64,000 nt of DNA from the NCBI GenBank assembly GCA_028751875.1, contig CM054140.1, positions 46,596,366 through 46,660,365 of the forward strand. Reading direction: 5' to 3'. Positions 1-11,173 of the stretch are shown one piece after another. This DNA comes from Rapana venosa. Its lineage: Eukaryota > Mollusca > Gastropoda > Neogastropoda > Muricidae. The position numbers and the translations under genes were made by a program. Under the pieces are notes generated by a model. It was given only the letters and a program-made list of their open reading frames with translations, did no database searches and was not told the origin of the DNA. How positions within the stretch are numbered: position 1 is the first letter of the stretch; each line of letters begins with the position of its first letter.

Positions 1-40
1 TATCCTCGAAATAAAAGAATTTGTCATTGTCATTGTCACA
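1..40 (+). mobile_element. 3' tail of a tRNA-headed SINE (SINE-T), truncated by window edge
   Basis: The opening bases tatcctcgaaataaaagaat match the 3' end of the SINE-T copies in the array (for example 63888-63902), followed by a (ttgtca)n-like tail. Only the tail is inside the window. Confidence 0.6.
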
Positions 41-56
41 CATATACATCACAATA

Positions 57-100
57 CTACACACACACACACACGGGGGAGGAGAGAGAGAGAGAGAGAG

Positions 101-143
<43 letters not shown>

Positions 144-145
144 GA
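57..145. repeat. (CA)n then (GA)n microsatellite
   Basis: A short CA run is followed by about 60 bp of GA repeat. The 250 bp after it (146-400) is purine-rich and shows no gene or recognisable repeat. Confidence 0.9.
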
Positions 146-399
146 GTGGGTGACGAATGAACAAAAGTGAGAAAGAAAGAAGAAAACTGCTGAGGGCATA
201 CACATCAGTTTTGTGATTTATTCCACGGAAGAGAAGAGAGTAAGGGAGGAAGTTTCGGGAGGAGGGAAGGGGGGATATGTAAAATGTTTAACATGTGTCC
301 TACTTCTTTGACTTTTGCTGCTGCTTTTTTTTAATCAGGGAAAAGTAGACCACCACATGAACCTGTCTTCTTTTCTACTCAAGTCTGTCTGTCGGACTG

Positions 400-770
400 T
401 CTCGTGTGTGTGTGTGTGTGGTGTGTGTGTGTGTGTGTGTGGTGAGAGAGAGAGAAGAGAGAGAGGAGAGAGAGAGGGGAGAGAGAGAGAGAGGAGAGAG
501 AGAGAAGAGCGAGGGCGAGCGAGTTATGTGTGAGCTTGTGATTGTGTGGTATACGTGTGTGTGTGTGTGTGTTGTGTGTGTGTGTGTGTGTTTGTGTGGT
601 GGGGTGAGAGAGAGAGAGAGAGAGAGGAGAGAAGAAGAGAGAGAGGAGAGAGAGAGAGAGAGAGAGCTAGCGAGCGTTATGTGTGAGCTTGTGATTGTGC
701 GGTATACGTGTGTGTGTCTCTGTGTGTCTGTATGTCTGTGTGTGTGTGTCTGTCTGTCTCATCTGTCTGT
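400..770. repeat. Compound (GT)n(GA)n tract with a 154-bp tandem duplication
   Basis: Two consecutive GT-then-GA blocks are each linked to the same non-repetitive spacer (gttatgtgtgagcttgtgat) at 523 and 677. The whole compound unit has therefore been duplicated once, with a period of about 154 bp. Open frames here encode only Cys/Val and Arg/Glu runs. Confidence 0.85.
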
Positions 771-1138
771 GCGCGCGCATGAACACATACAAAGTCATGA
801 TAGTACTACACATCTGTGTGTTTGCTTATTAAATTTTCAATAATCTTTGAAGCAAAACAAGATTGTTTCCCCCTTTATATCACAGATAAATAGCGTGTAA
901 TCTGTCAACAATCGGTGGATTTAATCATTGCATACAACTGGTCATTGTATTCAACTAACACTACTTAGGTTGCGGTCGAGGCAACATGTGACTAATTAGC
1001 TAATTGATAGGCAACGAAATCGGTTTGGGGTCGTGTATTTGTATGATCTTCTGTTCGTGACAGTTTTGTTAATTGAGGTTAAAATTATGTCAAGACTAGG
1101 CATGGTATTTGAATATAATTTGCGTCTGTTTTTCCTTT
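771..1138. other. AT-rich unique sequence, no gene seen
   Basis: No open frame of note, no splice-bounded exon and no recognised repeat on either strand. Confidence 0.6.
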
Positions 1139-1257
1139 TTCTTGAGTGTGCGTGTGTGCGTGCGTGTGTGTGTGCGTGAGTGTGTGTGTGTGCGTGCGTG
1201 CGTGTGCGTTTGTGTGTACGTATGTGTACGTGTTGTACTTGTTTGCATGCACGCGCG
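1139..1257. repeat. (GT)n with CG interruptions
   Basis: Alternating purine-pyrimidine DNA (GTGC, GTGT, CGCG) of the kind able to adopt Z-form. It resumes at 1349-1410 after the 23-bp triplication. Confidence 0.85.
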
Positions 1258-1326
1258 TACTTTTAGAGAGGGATTGAGTGTACTTTTAGAGAGGGATTGA
1301 GTGTACTTTTAGAGAGGGATTGAGTG
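1258..1326. repeat. 23-bp minisatellite, three perfect copies
   Basis: A 23-bp unit starting tacttttagagaggg is repeated at 1258-1280, 1281-1303 and 1304-1326 without a mismatch. Confidence 0.9.
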
Positions 1327-1410
1327 AGGCTGCGTGGTTATAGCTGGCGTGCGTGTGTGTGTGTGTGTGCGCGCGCGCGCGTGCGTGCGTGCGTGTATGT
1401 GTGTGTATTT

Positions 1411-1745
1411 ATATTTAACAGTTGAACGGACACACATCCCTTATAGTCAACAAACACCTTGAACACTAGTAGGGTTTAAGGTTTTGTGTAACGTGGAGGA
1501 AACCCTTGATACTGACAAGCTGCATTACAATAATATAGCGGACTGTTGTACTGGTAACCAGCGCTAGTAGGACAGCAGCAGCGGACCGTTGTCACAGGTC
1601 GTAGTCAACCCCGCTACCAGGATTATTGTTAGGGGTCCGTTAGGCTACTGGCCCCTATTAGTATTGTGTGGGGTTGATGCCGTTCCCGTAGAGAGGGGAG
1701 GAGGTCATGTCCAGTCTTAGCAACCAACGAACACATACACTCTCT
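1411..1745. other. Unique sequence, no gene seen
   Basis: Balanced base composition but no long open frame or motif. The open frames crossing its right end run into CA repeat. Confidence 0.5.
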
Positions 1746-1938
1746 GGCGCGCGCGCACAGCACACACACACGCACGCACGCACGCACACACTCACACACA
1801 CACACACACAAACACACACTCACACGTACAACACACACAAGCACGTACAACACACACACACACACACACACAAACACGCACACACAACATGCAATCACAC
1901 TAACCGCCCCCCTCCCCCACCCCCACCCCTTACACACA

Positions 1939-1969
<31 letters not shown>

Positions 1970-2215
1970 ACACACTCATACACACACACGTACAACACAC
2001 TCACACACACACACGTACAACACAACCACACACACACACACACACACACACAACACACACACAACACACACACGTACAACACACACAAGCACGTACAACA
2101 CACACAAGCACGCACAAACATGCAATCACACCAACCCCCCCCCACCACCACCCCTTACACACACACGCACACACACACACACACACACAACACACAAAAA
2201 CACACACCACACACT
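1746..2215. repeat. Long interrupted (CA)n microsatellite with poly-C islands
   Basis: About 470 bp of CA repeat is broken by recurring short spacers (gtacaacac, gcaatcacac) and two C-rich islands near 1907-1930 and 2136-2155. The spacer recurrence shows internal tandem expansion. Long His/Thr frames are translations of the repeat. Confidence 0.9.
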
Positions 2216-2595
2216 ACCGCATCAAACACACCCTAGCAGCAAATTCTCCAAAAATGTCCCAGATGATTATGCTTGCTTGCCACAAGCACATGTGTTCGAC
2301 ATTGACCGTGTGCCTCCAGTTTAAATAAGAAAAAAAAGAAAATGAAAAAAAAAGACAGAAATTGTCAAGGCCACCATCTGTTGTACCAAGTGCAGGGGTA
2401 ATATCATCAGTCTGGCAAAGTTAGTGTGTGTGTGTTGGGGGGGAAAATCGATGATCTAAGGTGTGCATGCAGCTGCTTCACTCATTACTTCACTGCAGTG
2501 TGTGTATGTATAGCTGTAGGTAGTAAGTAAGTAGAGGAAGTAAGTAGAGGTGACTGTGTAGGCTGAAATACTATGTGAGGAGGATTTGTTTGAAT
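2216..2595. other. Unique sequence, no gene seen
   Basis: No credible coding or RNA feature. A short (gtaagtag) repeat lies near 2520-2550. Confidence 0.5.
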
Positions 2596-2639
2596 GTACG
2601 GTGTGTGTGTGTGTGTGTTGTGTTGTGTGTGTGTGTGTG

Positions 2640-2679
<40 letters not shown>

Positions 2680-3020
2680 TGTGTGTGTTGTGAGGGTGTG
2701 TGGTGTGTGAGGGGGTGTGTGTGTGTTGTGCGGGTGTGTGTGTTGTGAGGGTGTGTGTGTGTTGTGCGGTGTGTGTGTTGTAGGGTGTGGTGTTGTGAGG
2801 GTGTGTATGTGTGTTGTGAGGGTGTGTGTATGTGTGTTGTGAGGGTGTGTGTATGTGTGTTGTGAGGTGTTTGTGTGTGTTGTGAGGGGTGTGTGGGGGT
2901 GTGAGGGTGGGGTGTTGGTGTGAGGATGTGTGTGTGTGTGAGGGGTGGGTGGGGGTGCGAGTGTGTATGTGGGGTGTGTGTGGTGTGCGCGCGTGCGTGC
3001 GTGTGTATGTGTGTGTATGA
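2596..3020. repeat. (GT)n microsatellite grading into a GT-rich minisatellite
   Basis: Clean GT gives way after about 2690 to repeats of gtgtgttgtgagggtgtg-type units about 20 bp long. Another GT/CG tract lies at 3110-3145. Confidence 0.85.
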
Positions 3021-3145
3021 ACGTGTGTTTTGAAAGGGGGAGGGGGTCGTGGTTCTAGTCCCTTCAACATCATGTTGCCCTGAGTAGTGGGGCTCGTAGT
3101 TCCTCGTTCGCGCGCGTGCGTGTGTGTGTGTGCGTGCGCGCGCAC

Positions 3146-3655
3146 AAGCGCGTTCATTTTTAGCGCAGAATATAAATATTCTAAGGTATCATCAGTGTTT
3201 TAATAACGACATCGGAAGAAATCAGAATTTTCTTTTTGTTTTTAAAGCAAGTGGTCGTCTTATTTGATTATCATTTCAGTTGTATCAATTATTATTATTT
3301 ACAAAGAAGAGGAGCCGGGAAAGGAATATCTGTCTATACATATATATAGATTTGTTCATACATGTAGATGTGTTAAATACGCACGGTACACTTTTTTGTT
3401 GTTGTTAAAGGGCGTTGCTGTTGACGTTCAGTAGTACATACATACATGGCAGTGGTCATAGCGCTTCTGCTTTGTTGTCCTGTCTCGTGGTATCTGCCCC
3501 CCAATCTTACCTGCCCCACCTGTACGGCTGTAGGGAGGGAGGGAAGGAGGAAGGAAGGAAAGAAAGAAGGGATTTCCATACATCAGTATAAATTATACAC
3601 GTCTGCCGCGTGCGTCAGTCGGACCCGTCATGCATGGGTTGCCGTGTCGCGTGTG
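3146..3655. other. Unique AT-rich sequence, no gene seen
   Basis: Contains a small (ggaa)n tract at 3534-3570. Short open frames on both strands show no recognisable domain. Confidence 0.5.
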
Positions 3656-3685
3656 GTCTGTGCTGTGCTGTGCTGTGTGTGTGTG

Positions 3686-3726
<41 letters not shown>

Positions 3727-3815
3727 GGGGTGTGGTGTGTGTGTGTGTGGTGGAGGGGGTGGGGATGGGGGCGTGTGTGTTGTGTGTATGCGTGTACTGT
3801 GTGCTGTGTGTTTAT
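3656..3815. repeat. (GT)n microsatellite
   Basis: About 75 bp of near-pure GT is followed by imperfect GT/GGGGT sequence. Confidence 0.9.
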
Positions 3816-3819
3816 TTTT

Positions 3820-3955
3820 TCAAATTTTATTTTATTATTTCGAGGATATTGGAATAAGCACTCGTTGCTTTTTTTTTCATCCAGTCCCCGTGTGTTTGCG
3901 GTTTTGTTAATTTTGTCATCCGTTTCCACCGGCACACAATAGCCTACTCTTTCGA
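3820..3955 (-). mobile_element. 5'-truncated SINE-T copy
   Basis: Read on the minus strand, this matches the 3' half of SINE-T: agagtaggc, attgtgtgccggtgg, gacaaaattaacaaaaccgc, cacacggggactggatg, then ccaatatcctcga. The tRNA-like head is missing. It lies outside the tandem array, so it is an independent older insertion. Confidence 0.75.
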
Positions 3956-4079
3956 GAGAGTGTGTGTATGTGTGCGCGCGCGCGCGGGTTTGTGTAGGGT
4001 TTTCCCACAGCCAATACTGTGACTGCTGCGTATTATGATTGGGATCGATAAATCATTGGGATATTTATCGCCCTGCCGT

Positions 4080-4147
4080 CACCCTTCTCTAGTCTGTCTC
4101 TCTGTTGTCTCTGTCTCTGTCTGTCTCCTCTCTCCTCCCTCCCTCCC

Positions 4148-4180
<33 letters not shown>

Positions 4181-4290
4181 TATTCCACTCCTACCCGTCC
4201 ATTCTCGTCCTCGACTGCTCTGTCATGTCTCTCTCTCTCTCTCCCCCATCTTCCCTTCCCCTCTCTCTGTCTCTGTGTGGGTCAGCTGAG
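4080..4290. repeat. CT-rich tract with a 32-bp poly-C run
   Basis: (CT)n/(CTGT)n sequence surrounds an uninterrupted C run at about 4149-4180. The proline-rich frames are translations of this tract. Confidence 0.9.
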
Positions 4291-4499
4291 CTCATTGTGC
4301 ACTGAACATGTCTTTGATGTTTCTCTCAGATTGGGGTTTTCCAGACTACAGAGTATACACACACGCAGCGTTGATCATCATCAAAGTATCCCTAGGGTGT
4401 GGGTTCGAGGACACAGCAGGCATTTCCCAAAAAACTGTGACAGCATGAGCCGTCTGATAGTAATGACAGGAAATTGGAAATGTAACAAAACACACGGAC
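4291..4499. other. Unique sequence, no gene seen
   Basis: Balanced composition with no supported feature. Confidence 0.5.
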
Positions 4500-4619
4500 G
4501 CGTGCGCGCGTACACATTTACATACACATACATACACACGCGCACACACACACACACTCTCTCTCTCCACGCTGCCAACGACATAAAAGCACAGGTGCGC
4601 GCACTCAGACTCACACACC

Positions 4620-4654
<35 letters not shown>

Positions 4655-4721
4655 TACACGCCTTACACAACAAAAAATCTGGACATTCCCAACTAACTTA
4701 AACTGCAGATGGTCTCCTAAC

Positions 4722-4768
<47 letters not shown>

Positions 4769-4775
4769 CACACAG
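4500..4775. repeat. (CA)n microsatellites
   Basis: Three CA blocks at about 4500-4560, 4615-4652 and 4722-4772, the last one nearly pure. Confidence 0.9.
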
Positions 4776-5105
4776 TCATGGTGGAGTTTTTGACAAAAAT
4801 CCTCAATGCAGAAACATCACCACCAGAAATTCCTAAAGCTTCAAAAGTCCTGCGACAATGGAGTACCGCCCTTTACACAAAGGACACTTAAGTCAAAGGA
4901 TGGTTCAACACCCCCCACCCCCTCCCCGAACCCCACCCGCCCTGGTCTCCACACCTGCTTTCACACAGATGGGAGAAGCAGATTCGAAATCTTTCTTGTT
5001 ACCACCTTCATTGAAAAGGGGCAGCTCAGACTACCTGTGAATAGCTTTGGAAAATGTTCACCTATAAGAAAAAAAGAGAGAGTTGGGGGGCTGTGGCTTA
5101 GCAGG

Positions 5106-5233
5106 GTAAAAGGTAAGAGTAAAGGTAGCCTATGTGGTCATAGGAGAGGCATCAGAGACCTCAGCTTCTTAAGGGGCCAGCATATTGAAGGCGGGCCGCC
5201 CATCTCCTCTCCCTCTCTGCTTTACCTTCCCCT
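5106..5233 (-). mobile_element. Remnant of the tRNA/5S-like SINE (SINE-5S), 3' half
   Basis: The reverse complement matches the body of the SINE found in the array: taaagcag, ggagatgggc, aatatgctggcccctt, gaggtctctgatgcc and a final cctttac-type end. The chimeric head is absent. It is diverged and lies outside the array, so the family has transposed more than once. Confidence 0.7.
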
Positions 5234-5695
5234 GTTAGTAGGGTAGTGGCTTGTTACGTGGAGGTAACAGCTATAACAGCCCCTTGGGTAAGGACGGCTG
5301 GCGTTGTATTGCCTCTCTCTGTGGTCAGCAAGGCTGGGTCTATTGGTCTATAGGCCTAAACATCCTGCTGCTGCTCGGACCTTTTGTCAGTGCTTGGAAG
5401 TGGCGAAACACCGTTTCGCTTTGTAGTAGGCTAGCTACTAGTTCAGATCTTTAGCAGTTGGATAAGATCAGAGCAACCACCAGTATAGAGCTTTGCTCCC
5501 TTTGAGCTGATGGGCCCTTAGAGCTTGTTTGACGTCAGGTGGGGGGAGGGGAGGGTTGGGGAGGTGGGGGTGTTAATGTTGGTGTAGGACAGTCCATGCG
5601 TGCTTCACACGTGGATGATGTCGTGCCTTTTGGAAGCTGTCAGGGGGGATGGTCAGTTGGGGGAGATGAAGGGGAGGATTTACTCTAGTTGTAGG
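5234..5695. other. Unique sequence, no gene seen
   Basis: Several short open frames cross it, but none has a recognisable motif or exon borders. Confidence 0.5.
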
Positions 5696-6135
5696 CTTTT
5701 TTTCTTCTGTTTCTGTGTAACTGTCGGTTTCGTTGTCTCTGTATCACATCTCTCTTCCTTGTTTTTCTCGTCTGAACGATTTTTTCTCTCTCGTCTGAAC
5801 GATTTTTTTTCTCTTCTCTCTAGCTGTGTCAAGTCTGTCTCTGTGTGTCTGGCTCTCTGTCTCTCTGTCTCTCACCTGTCTTTGTCTTTTTCTGCCCTCT
5901 GCCTGTCTGTCTGTCTTTTTTTCTCTCCCTCTCCCTCCCTCTCCTCTCTCTGCCTCTGTCTGTTCTTCTCCCTCCCTCCCTCCTCTCCCTCCCTCCTCTG
6001 TCTGTTCTCCTCTCTCTCCCTCCCTCCCGCCCCCTCCCTCCCTCCTCCTCTCTCTGCCTATGTCTTGTCTGTCTGTTTCTCCTCCCCCCCCCTCCCTCCC
6101 TCTTGCCCCCCCCCCCCACCCCCCCCCCCCCCAAC
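5696..6135. repeat. Polypyrimidine tract, (CT)n and (CCCT)n with poly-C end
   Basis: About 430 bp of almost uninterrupted pyrimidines (CT, CTGT, CCCT), ending in C runs at 6107-6132. All open frames in it are Ser/Leu/Pro repeat translations. Confidence 0.9.
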
Positions 6136-6294
6136 GAACAGATTAAGCGTATTTAGATCAAACCCATTTCTAAAGTGGGCCGCGTCGCATTATCAGAACC
6201 CAACGATACTGTCCTGACATGAAACTACATCAAATCCATATCTTGAAGTCTTGTAAACTGCCTCCCCCCCCAACACACCACGCGCGCCGCACAC

Positions 6295-6330
<36 letters not shown>

Positions 6331-6970
6331 ACACACACACACACCATCTTCTCTTCCCACCCCAGCTTCCCTCCATCCATTTTTGGCTTCTTTCTATTTC
6401 TTGCACTGCTCTTTTCAACAAACTACTTCTTTGTTGCACGCTCTCTGCTGCTGTTTTCCCATCGTATTTCTCTCTCTGTGTCTCACGCCATCCATCATGA
6501 CCTTCACGTACAAGGTTGTAATCTCCTGTGATTTTGAAGAGTGGAGAGGCGTGTGAAAAAGCGGACCCTAGCCTTCATTAAAGGAGCAGTAATGATCGTG
6601 GTTCTTTTTGTGTTAAGGTGCGGACTTGTAACTTGTGTTAAGGTGTGTGTTACAGCCAGAAACGAACATGGTAGGTGGGATGAAAGGGGAAAAAAAAGAT
6701 GGAAGCTTAGAACGTCAGCTAGTCGTTTTAAAACTTCGTTAAAATCCCAAACCTCGGTTGACATATGTGCGCCGCAGGTCAAGCTTTCTTCTTCTTCTTC
6801 TTTTTTTTTTCATTTTTATTAATGAAAGGAGTTGATCATTGATCATTGATCAATCAAACGCAGGATCTGTTTTGGACTCTCCCTCTTTACTCGTCCACCA
6901 AACGCGAACAGCCACCGTCAAGTACAAGTGACTAGATTCGTCAGTTTAATGATTGTTGCTCCTCCCCTCA
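6136..6970. other. Mostly unique sequence with one CA tract, no gene seen
   Basis: A CA microsatellite occupies 6297-6345 and a (CTT)n stretch 6785-6812. A short triple repeat of ttgatcattga lies near 6833-6855. Frames of about 90 codons occur on both strands at 6504-6822 but resemble no known family. Confidence 0.5.
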
Positions 6971-7485
6971 GCCTGCGAAAGATTAAGAGAGAGAGAGAGA
7001 GAGAGGGAGAGGGGGGGGGGGGAAGAAATAAAGAGAGAGAGAAGGGGGGGGGGGGGGGTAGCCAAGGTCTGTTATCTAAGCAAGGGGAAACGAGTTGATT
7101 TCAGGAGACTGCCTTTATCTTTGATTTTGAACCTTCTTTGCGATTTTTGGGGTGTTGGTTGGAGATATATAAATTACGCTGTAGCCAATATATATTTACG
7201 ATCGATAGGGATTGTTATTCCTCACGCATGGACACCTTGTGTGTTTGAATCAATCTCTCTCTCTCCCTCCCTCCTCCCTCTCTCTCTCTCTCTCTCTCTC
7301 TTGACTTCTCTGTCTCTCCTCTCGTCATCCTCGTTCTCTATCCGTTCGCCTCCCTCTCTCATCTCTCTGCCCCCTCCCCCCCCTCTCTCTCTCTCTCTCT
7401 GTCTGTCTCTCTCTCTCTCTCTTTTCTCTCTCATCTCCTCTCTCTCTCTCCTCTCTCTTCTCTCTCTCTCTCCACACACCTATCC
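6971..7485. repeat. GA/poly-G tract, unique spacer, then CT tract
   Basis: (GA)n with G runs lies at 6985-7060 and (CT)n at 7250-7475, separated by about 190 bp of AT-rich unique sequence. The two tracts are complementary in type and could pair as an imperfect inverted repeat. Confidence 0.8.
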
Positions 7486-7894
7486 CTGTAAACCCGTTGG
7501 ACATCTGTGATTATTTTGACACACCTCACGCTCGACTCTCATTCCAGCCTCGTTGCCTTTTGTTTTCCCTCGCCTAATCGCTGCTTTGGTTCAGTCGTCC
7601 TTTGTACCTAAAACCTCGTGCGTAGATTAGTGCCCCGATGTGGGCCGGGGTGGGGGTCAGTGCAGTGCAGGCAAATCGATGGCCACACAATAGACCCTGG
7701 CCCAAAGGTCTGGCACCTTCGCATGGCGACCACGACTGCTGCTGCTGCTGCTGGCTCTATGCCCTCCTCACCTCTATTGAGGCTACCACCCCGTTTTGCA
7801 AGTTGGGCCGCCGCGAAGGTGATAATGACCCCCATCACTTTGTCTGCTGCCTGTGGTGATGAAGAGACTTGACTCTGTTGTGTGTGAGAGGAGT
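7486..7894. other. Unique, relatively GC-rich segment; no gene assigned
   Basis: Open frames of 84 codons (plus, 7618-7872) and 118 codons (minus, 7608-7964) overlap here. Neither carries a known motif, and the latter runs into repeat. A short CTG run lies at 7737-7752. I cannot call a gene. Confidence 0.4.
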
Positions 7895-7909
7895 GAGTGG
7901 TGGTGGTGG

Positions 7910-7945
<36 letters not shown>

Positions 7946-7960
7946 CGACGACGGAGATGA
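7895..7960. repeat. (GTG)n(GAT)n(GAC)n trinucleotide repeat
   Basis: GTG units pass into about 12 GAT units and three GAC units. Confidence 0.95.
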
Positions 7961-8199
7961 TCAAAATAATGAGTGAGGAAGAGGAGAAGGAAGAGGTTGT
8001 ATGTATTTGGTCGTCGTTGCGTGTATGCGTGTCTGCGTATGCACTTGGTAACAGTGTGTGTTGTTAACATTGTTACGGCACAAATTTGTAGTGAAGGGAG
8101 GGTTGGTGTTTTTTTTTTAAACACGGGTATTCATTTTTGATGATAGATAGGCTATAGGGTCAGTTTTCTTCTTCCTGCATTTTTGTTTCAGAAGCAATG

Positions 8200-8236
8200 G
8201 AATCGGAGCGAGGGAGAGAGAGAGGAGAAAAGAGAG

Positions 8237-8272
<36 letters not shown>

Positions 8273-8345
8273 AGAAGAAGAGAGAAAGAAAGAAAGAAAA
8301 AGGGGGGGGGGAAGATAGACAGACAGACAGACAGACAAATAGACA
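8200..8345. repeat. (GA)n then (GACA)n microsatellite
   Basis: About 90 bp of GA/GAAA, a G9 run and a GACA block (8315-8347). The 240 bp before it (7961-8199) shows nothing. Confidence 0.9.
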
Positions 8346-8519
8346 GACGTGCTTACAAAGACATGTTCGTGCATCCACCCGTTTCTTCTCTTTTCGACTG
8401 TCTGTACCCTTGCGGTACAGACACACGGCTGGGTGAACCGAATGACACGATTGTGGGTCCGCTTGTCTGTAACACCCAGATGCCATACTGTTATCAGATG
8501 TCGCTTTTGTCAGTCACAC

Positions 8520-8555
8520 ACGACACACACACACACACACACACACACAACACAC

Positions 8556-8586
<31 letters not shown>

Positions 8587-8660
8587 GCGCGCGCGCGCAA
8601 CAGCACCGGCACGCCACCGCACTGGCACCACACCACACACACACACCACACACAAACCAA
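8520..8660. repeat. (CA)n microsatellite
   Basis: CA repeat with CACCA interruptions and a CG-rich segment at 8582-8600. The flanking stretches 8346-8519 and 8661-8758 hold no recognisable feature. Confidence 0.9.
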
Positions 8661-8758
8661 CACAAGCTGTAGAAACTTAAACTATAACATGTATACAGTC
8701 ATGGACGCGGTTATTAAGCGCTACCTGTTTCTTTTCTCCACTAGACGGGGGTGGCCGA

Positions 8759-8762
8759 GGGA

Positions 8763-8800
<38 letters not shown>

Positions 8801-9007
8801 CGAGAGAGAGAGAGAAAAAAAACCCGAAATTTTATTTTCTGAGGGTAATAGAAAGTACAAGACTTTTTTTTTACATTCCGCCCTCGAAAAGAAGAAATAA
8901 ACAGACAAAATAATAATCACAGGAATCATAATACTCACAATAAAACTATGACCATCGTTGTCATCACCTCTATCATCAATCACCACCAGAGAGAGAGAGA
9001 GAGAAGT

Positions 9008-9045
<38 letters not shown>

Positions 9046-9090
9046 GGGGGGGGGGGGGGGGGGGGGGGTGGGGGGGGGGGGGGGGGGGAA
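8759..9090. repeat. (GA)n, short unique spacer, then (GA)n with about 80 bp of poly-G
   Basis: GA repeat at 8766-8816 and again at 8989-9004, followed by G runs at 9007-9088 with only a few T interruptions. The poly-G could be genuine quadruplex-forming DNA or a base-calling artefact. Confidence 0.85.
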
Positions 9091-9139
9091 GGATAGACAA
9101 CAGACAGACAAGACAATGACAAATTCTTTTTTTACCAAT

Positions 9140-9195
9140 GACTAATTACAGTTATTTCGAAGGATAATAATAAGCACTCGTGTGGGGTTTTTTAT
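9140..9195 (-). mobile_element. Possible degenerate SINE-T tail
   Basis: The segment ttatttcgaaggataataataagcactcg, read on the minus strand, resembles the SINE-T 3' end (agtgcttattccataatcctcgaaataa). It is short and diverged. The sequence after it to 9395 is a (GACA)n block (9222-9262) and unremarkable AT-rich DNA. Confidence 0.35.
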
Positions 9196-9395
9196 TAAAT
9201 AAAACAATCCAGATCCAGAGAGAGTAAGACAGACAGACAGACAGACCGACAACAGACAGACAAGGATGGAGGTAGAGACATGAAAGAACTAGCGCATGAG
9301 TCCCAAGGTAAGTATAGCATAAAGTATGTTCCTATGTTTTTTAAAACAAATATAATTCATTTGTTTTAATATAAACAAACAGATGAGCGTGCATT

Positions 9396-9800
9396 GTTAC
9401 AACACACAACACACACACCACCACCACCACCAACCACCACCAACCACCACCACCACGTCAAAGTAATATCAGTAGAGAACATACTTTAAATCCAATAATA
9501 GAACGATTCACACACCACACACACACACACAACACACACCCACAGACACACACACACTTGTCTCTCTCTCTCTCACACCACACCACAGACACACACACAG
9601 ATCATGGCCACACACACACACACTCGCTCACCCCACCCACCCCCTCCTCTCTCCCTGCTGAGACTGTCTCATCCCCATCCTCTCTGCACCAACCCCCCCC
9701 CCCCACTCCCACACACACACACACACATTCCCCCCCCTAATCTCCCCCCCACCACCCATCCCCACACACACACCCCCAACACACAACAGCCACAAAGTCA
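9396..9800. repeat. (CA)n/(CCA)n/poly-C mixed microsatellite
   Basis: CCA triplets (9413-9458), CA repeats (9511-9620) and C runs with CA (9690-9780), separated by short spacers. Confidence 0.85.
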
Positions 9801-10005
9801 TGGCCCAGGACCACTGTGACCTATACGTCTTCATTGTCATGTGTCAAATGATGTCGACTAGGATATCCTCCTCCTCCTTCCCTCCTATCCCTCTCCCCCC
9901 TTCCGTAACCGTACTAATTACCCTGGACGGGTAATCTATCTATAATAGTAGTATTATAGGCAGGTTTCCCTCCACAGGTGAAAATCTAGTCAGGTTGATG
10001 ACCTG

Positions 10006-10165
10006 CTGTCTACCCCCCCCCCCCCCCCCCCCCTTCCACCCCAATGTCCTCCCCCATAACTTTTTCCTCCCAACCCCCCTTTTTTTCTCACTCTCACTCC
10101 TCTACTCTCTCTCTCTCCTCTCCCACTCCCTCACCCTCCTCACTCTCTTCCCTCGCTGGTACCTG
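10006..10165. repeat. Poly-C run and (CT)n tract
   Basis: About 20 C residues at 10013-10033, then CT-rich DNA. The segments before it (9801-10005) and after it (10166-10370) contain no supported feature. Confidence 0.85.
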
Positions 10166-10370
10166 AAGGTCAGCTACTGGTCCAATCTTGTCTGACCAGG
10201 TGGCTGGCTACTGAGTCCTGTGTGAAGATAGAGGATGCCTTTAGAGTGAAGGTGAGGAGAGATAGGAGAGAGCTACCTACTGGGCGAACTTTAATGAGAA
10301 TGGTTTTCAACTGGTGTCTGAGGAACAGATGGCTTGACAATATTGCGAGTAATGCGGGGTATGGTTTGGG

Positions 10371-10620
10371 TGGGGGGAGAGTGAGGGGGAGAGAGAGGGG
10401 AAGAAGGAGAGAGTGGAGGGGGAGAGAGGGGAGATAGAGAGAGAGAGAGGGGAGATAGATAGAGAGAGAGAGAGGGAGTGAGAAAGATAGAGATAGAGAG
10501 AGAGAAGAGAGTGGAGTGTGTTGTGAGTGAAGTGAGTGAGAGAGGAGGAGAGAGAGGAGAAGAGAAGAGATGAGAGAGAGTTAGAGAAGAGAGAGAGAGA
10601 GTGGTTGTGTGTGGTGTGTG
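10371..10620. repeat. (GA)n-rich tract
   Basis: GA repeat interrupted by GATA and GTGA units. It forms the purine-rich arm of the local tandem duplication that follows. Confidence 0.85.
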
Positions 10621-11093
10621 TTTCTGTATCATAATGGGATCACATCGATGAAGATGATGATTAGGCTATGGGGAGAGAGATAGTGAAGAGAAGAGAGAGG
10701 AGGAGATGAAGAGAGAGGGAGAGATGAGGATAGAGAGTAGCGTGTGTGAGAGTGTGTGTGTGTGTGTTTGTGTGTGGAGTGTGTGTGTGATGTGTGTGTG
10801 TATCTGTATCCAATAATGGGATCACTTCGATTGAATATAATGATGATTTGAGGCAATGGCTGTGTTTGCGAAATGTGTGCGTGTGTGTTGGTGGTGGAGG
10901 TTGGTGTTGTCGTTTGTTGTATGTGCGCATGCTCAAATTAAAATGTGGTTACGCACCAGTGGGAATTCATAAAGATGTTTTTATGTATGGTGAGCAATAA
11001 ACGTTTTGTTGCAATGTTACACTTTCACTTCGATGAAGATATGATTAGGCTATGGGAGAGAGAGGAGAGAGAGAGAGAGATAGAGAGAGAGAA

Positions 11094-11128
<35 letters not shown>

Positions 11129-11142
11129 GAAGAGAGAGAGAG

Positions 11143-11173
<31 letters not shown>

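Noticed and set aside
400..2324. Cys/Val and His/Thr frames up to 205 codons
   Set aside because: Direct translations of GT/CA repeats, mirrored on both strands.
7608..7964. Overlapping 84- and 118-codon frames in a GC-richer island
   Set aside because: No motif, no exon borders, and the minus frame depends on the GAT repeat.
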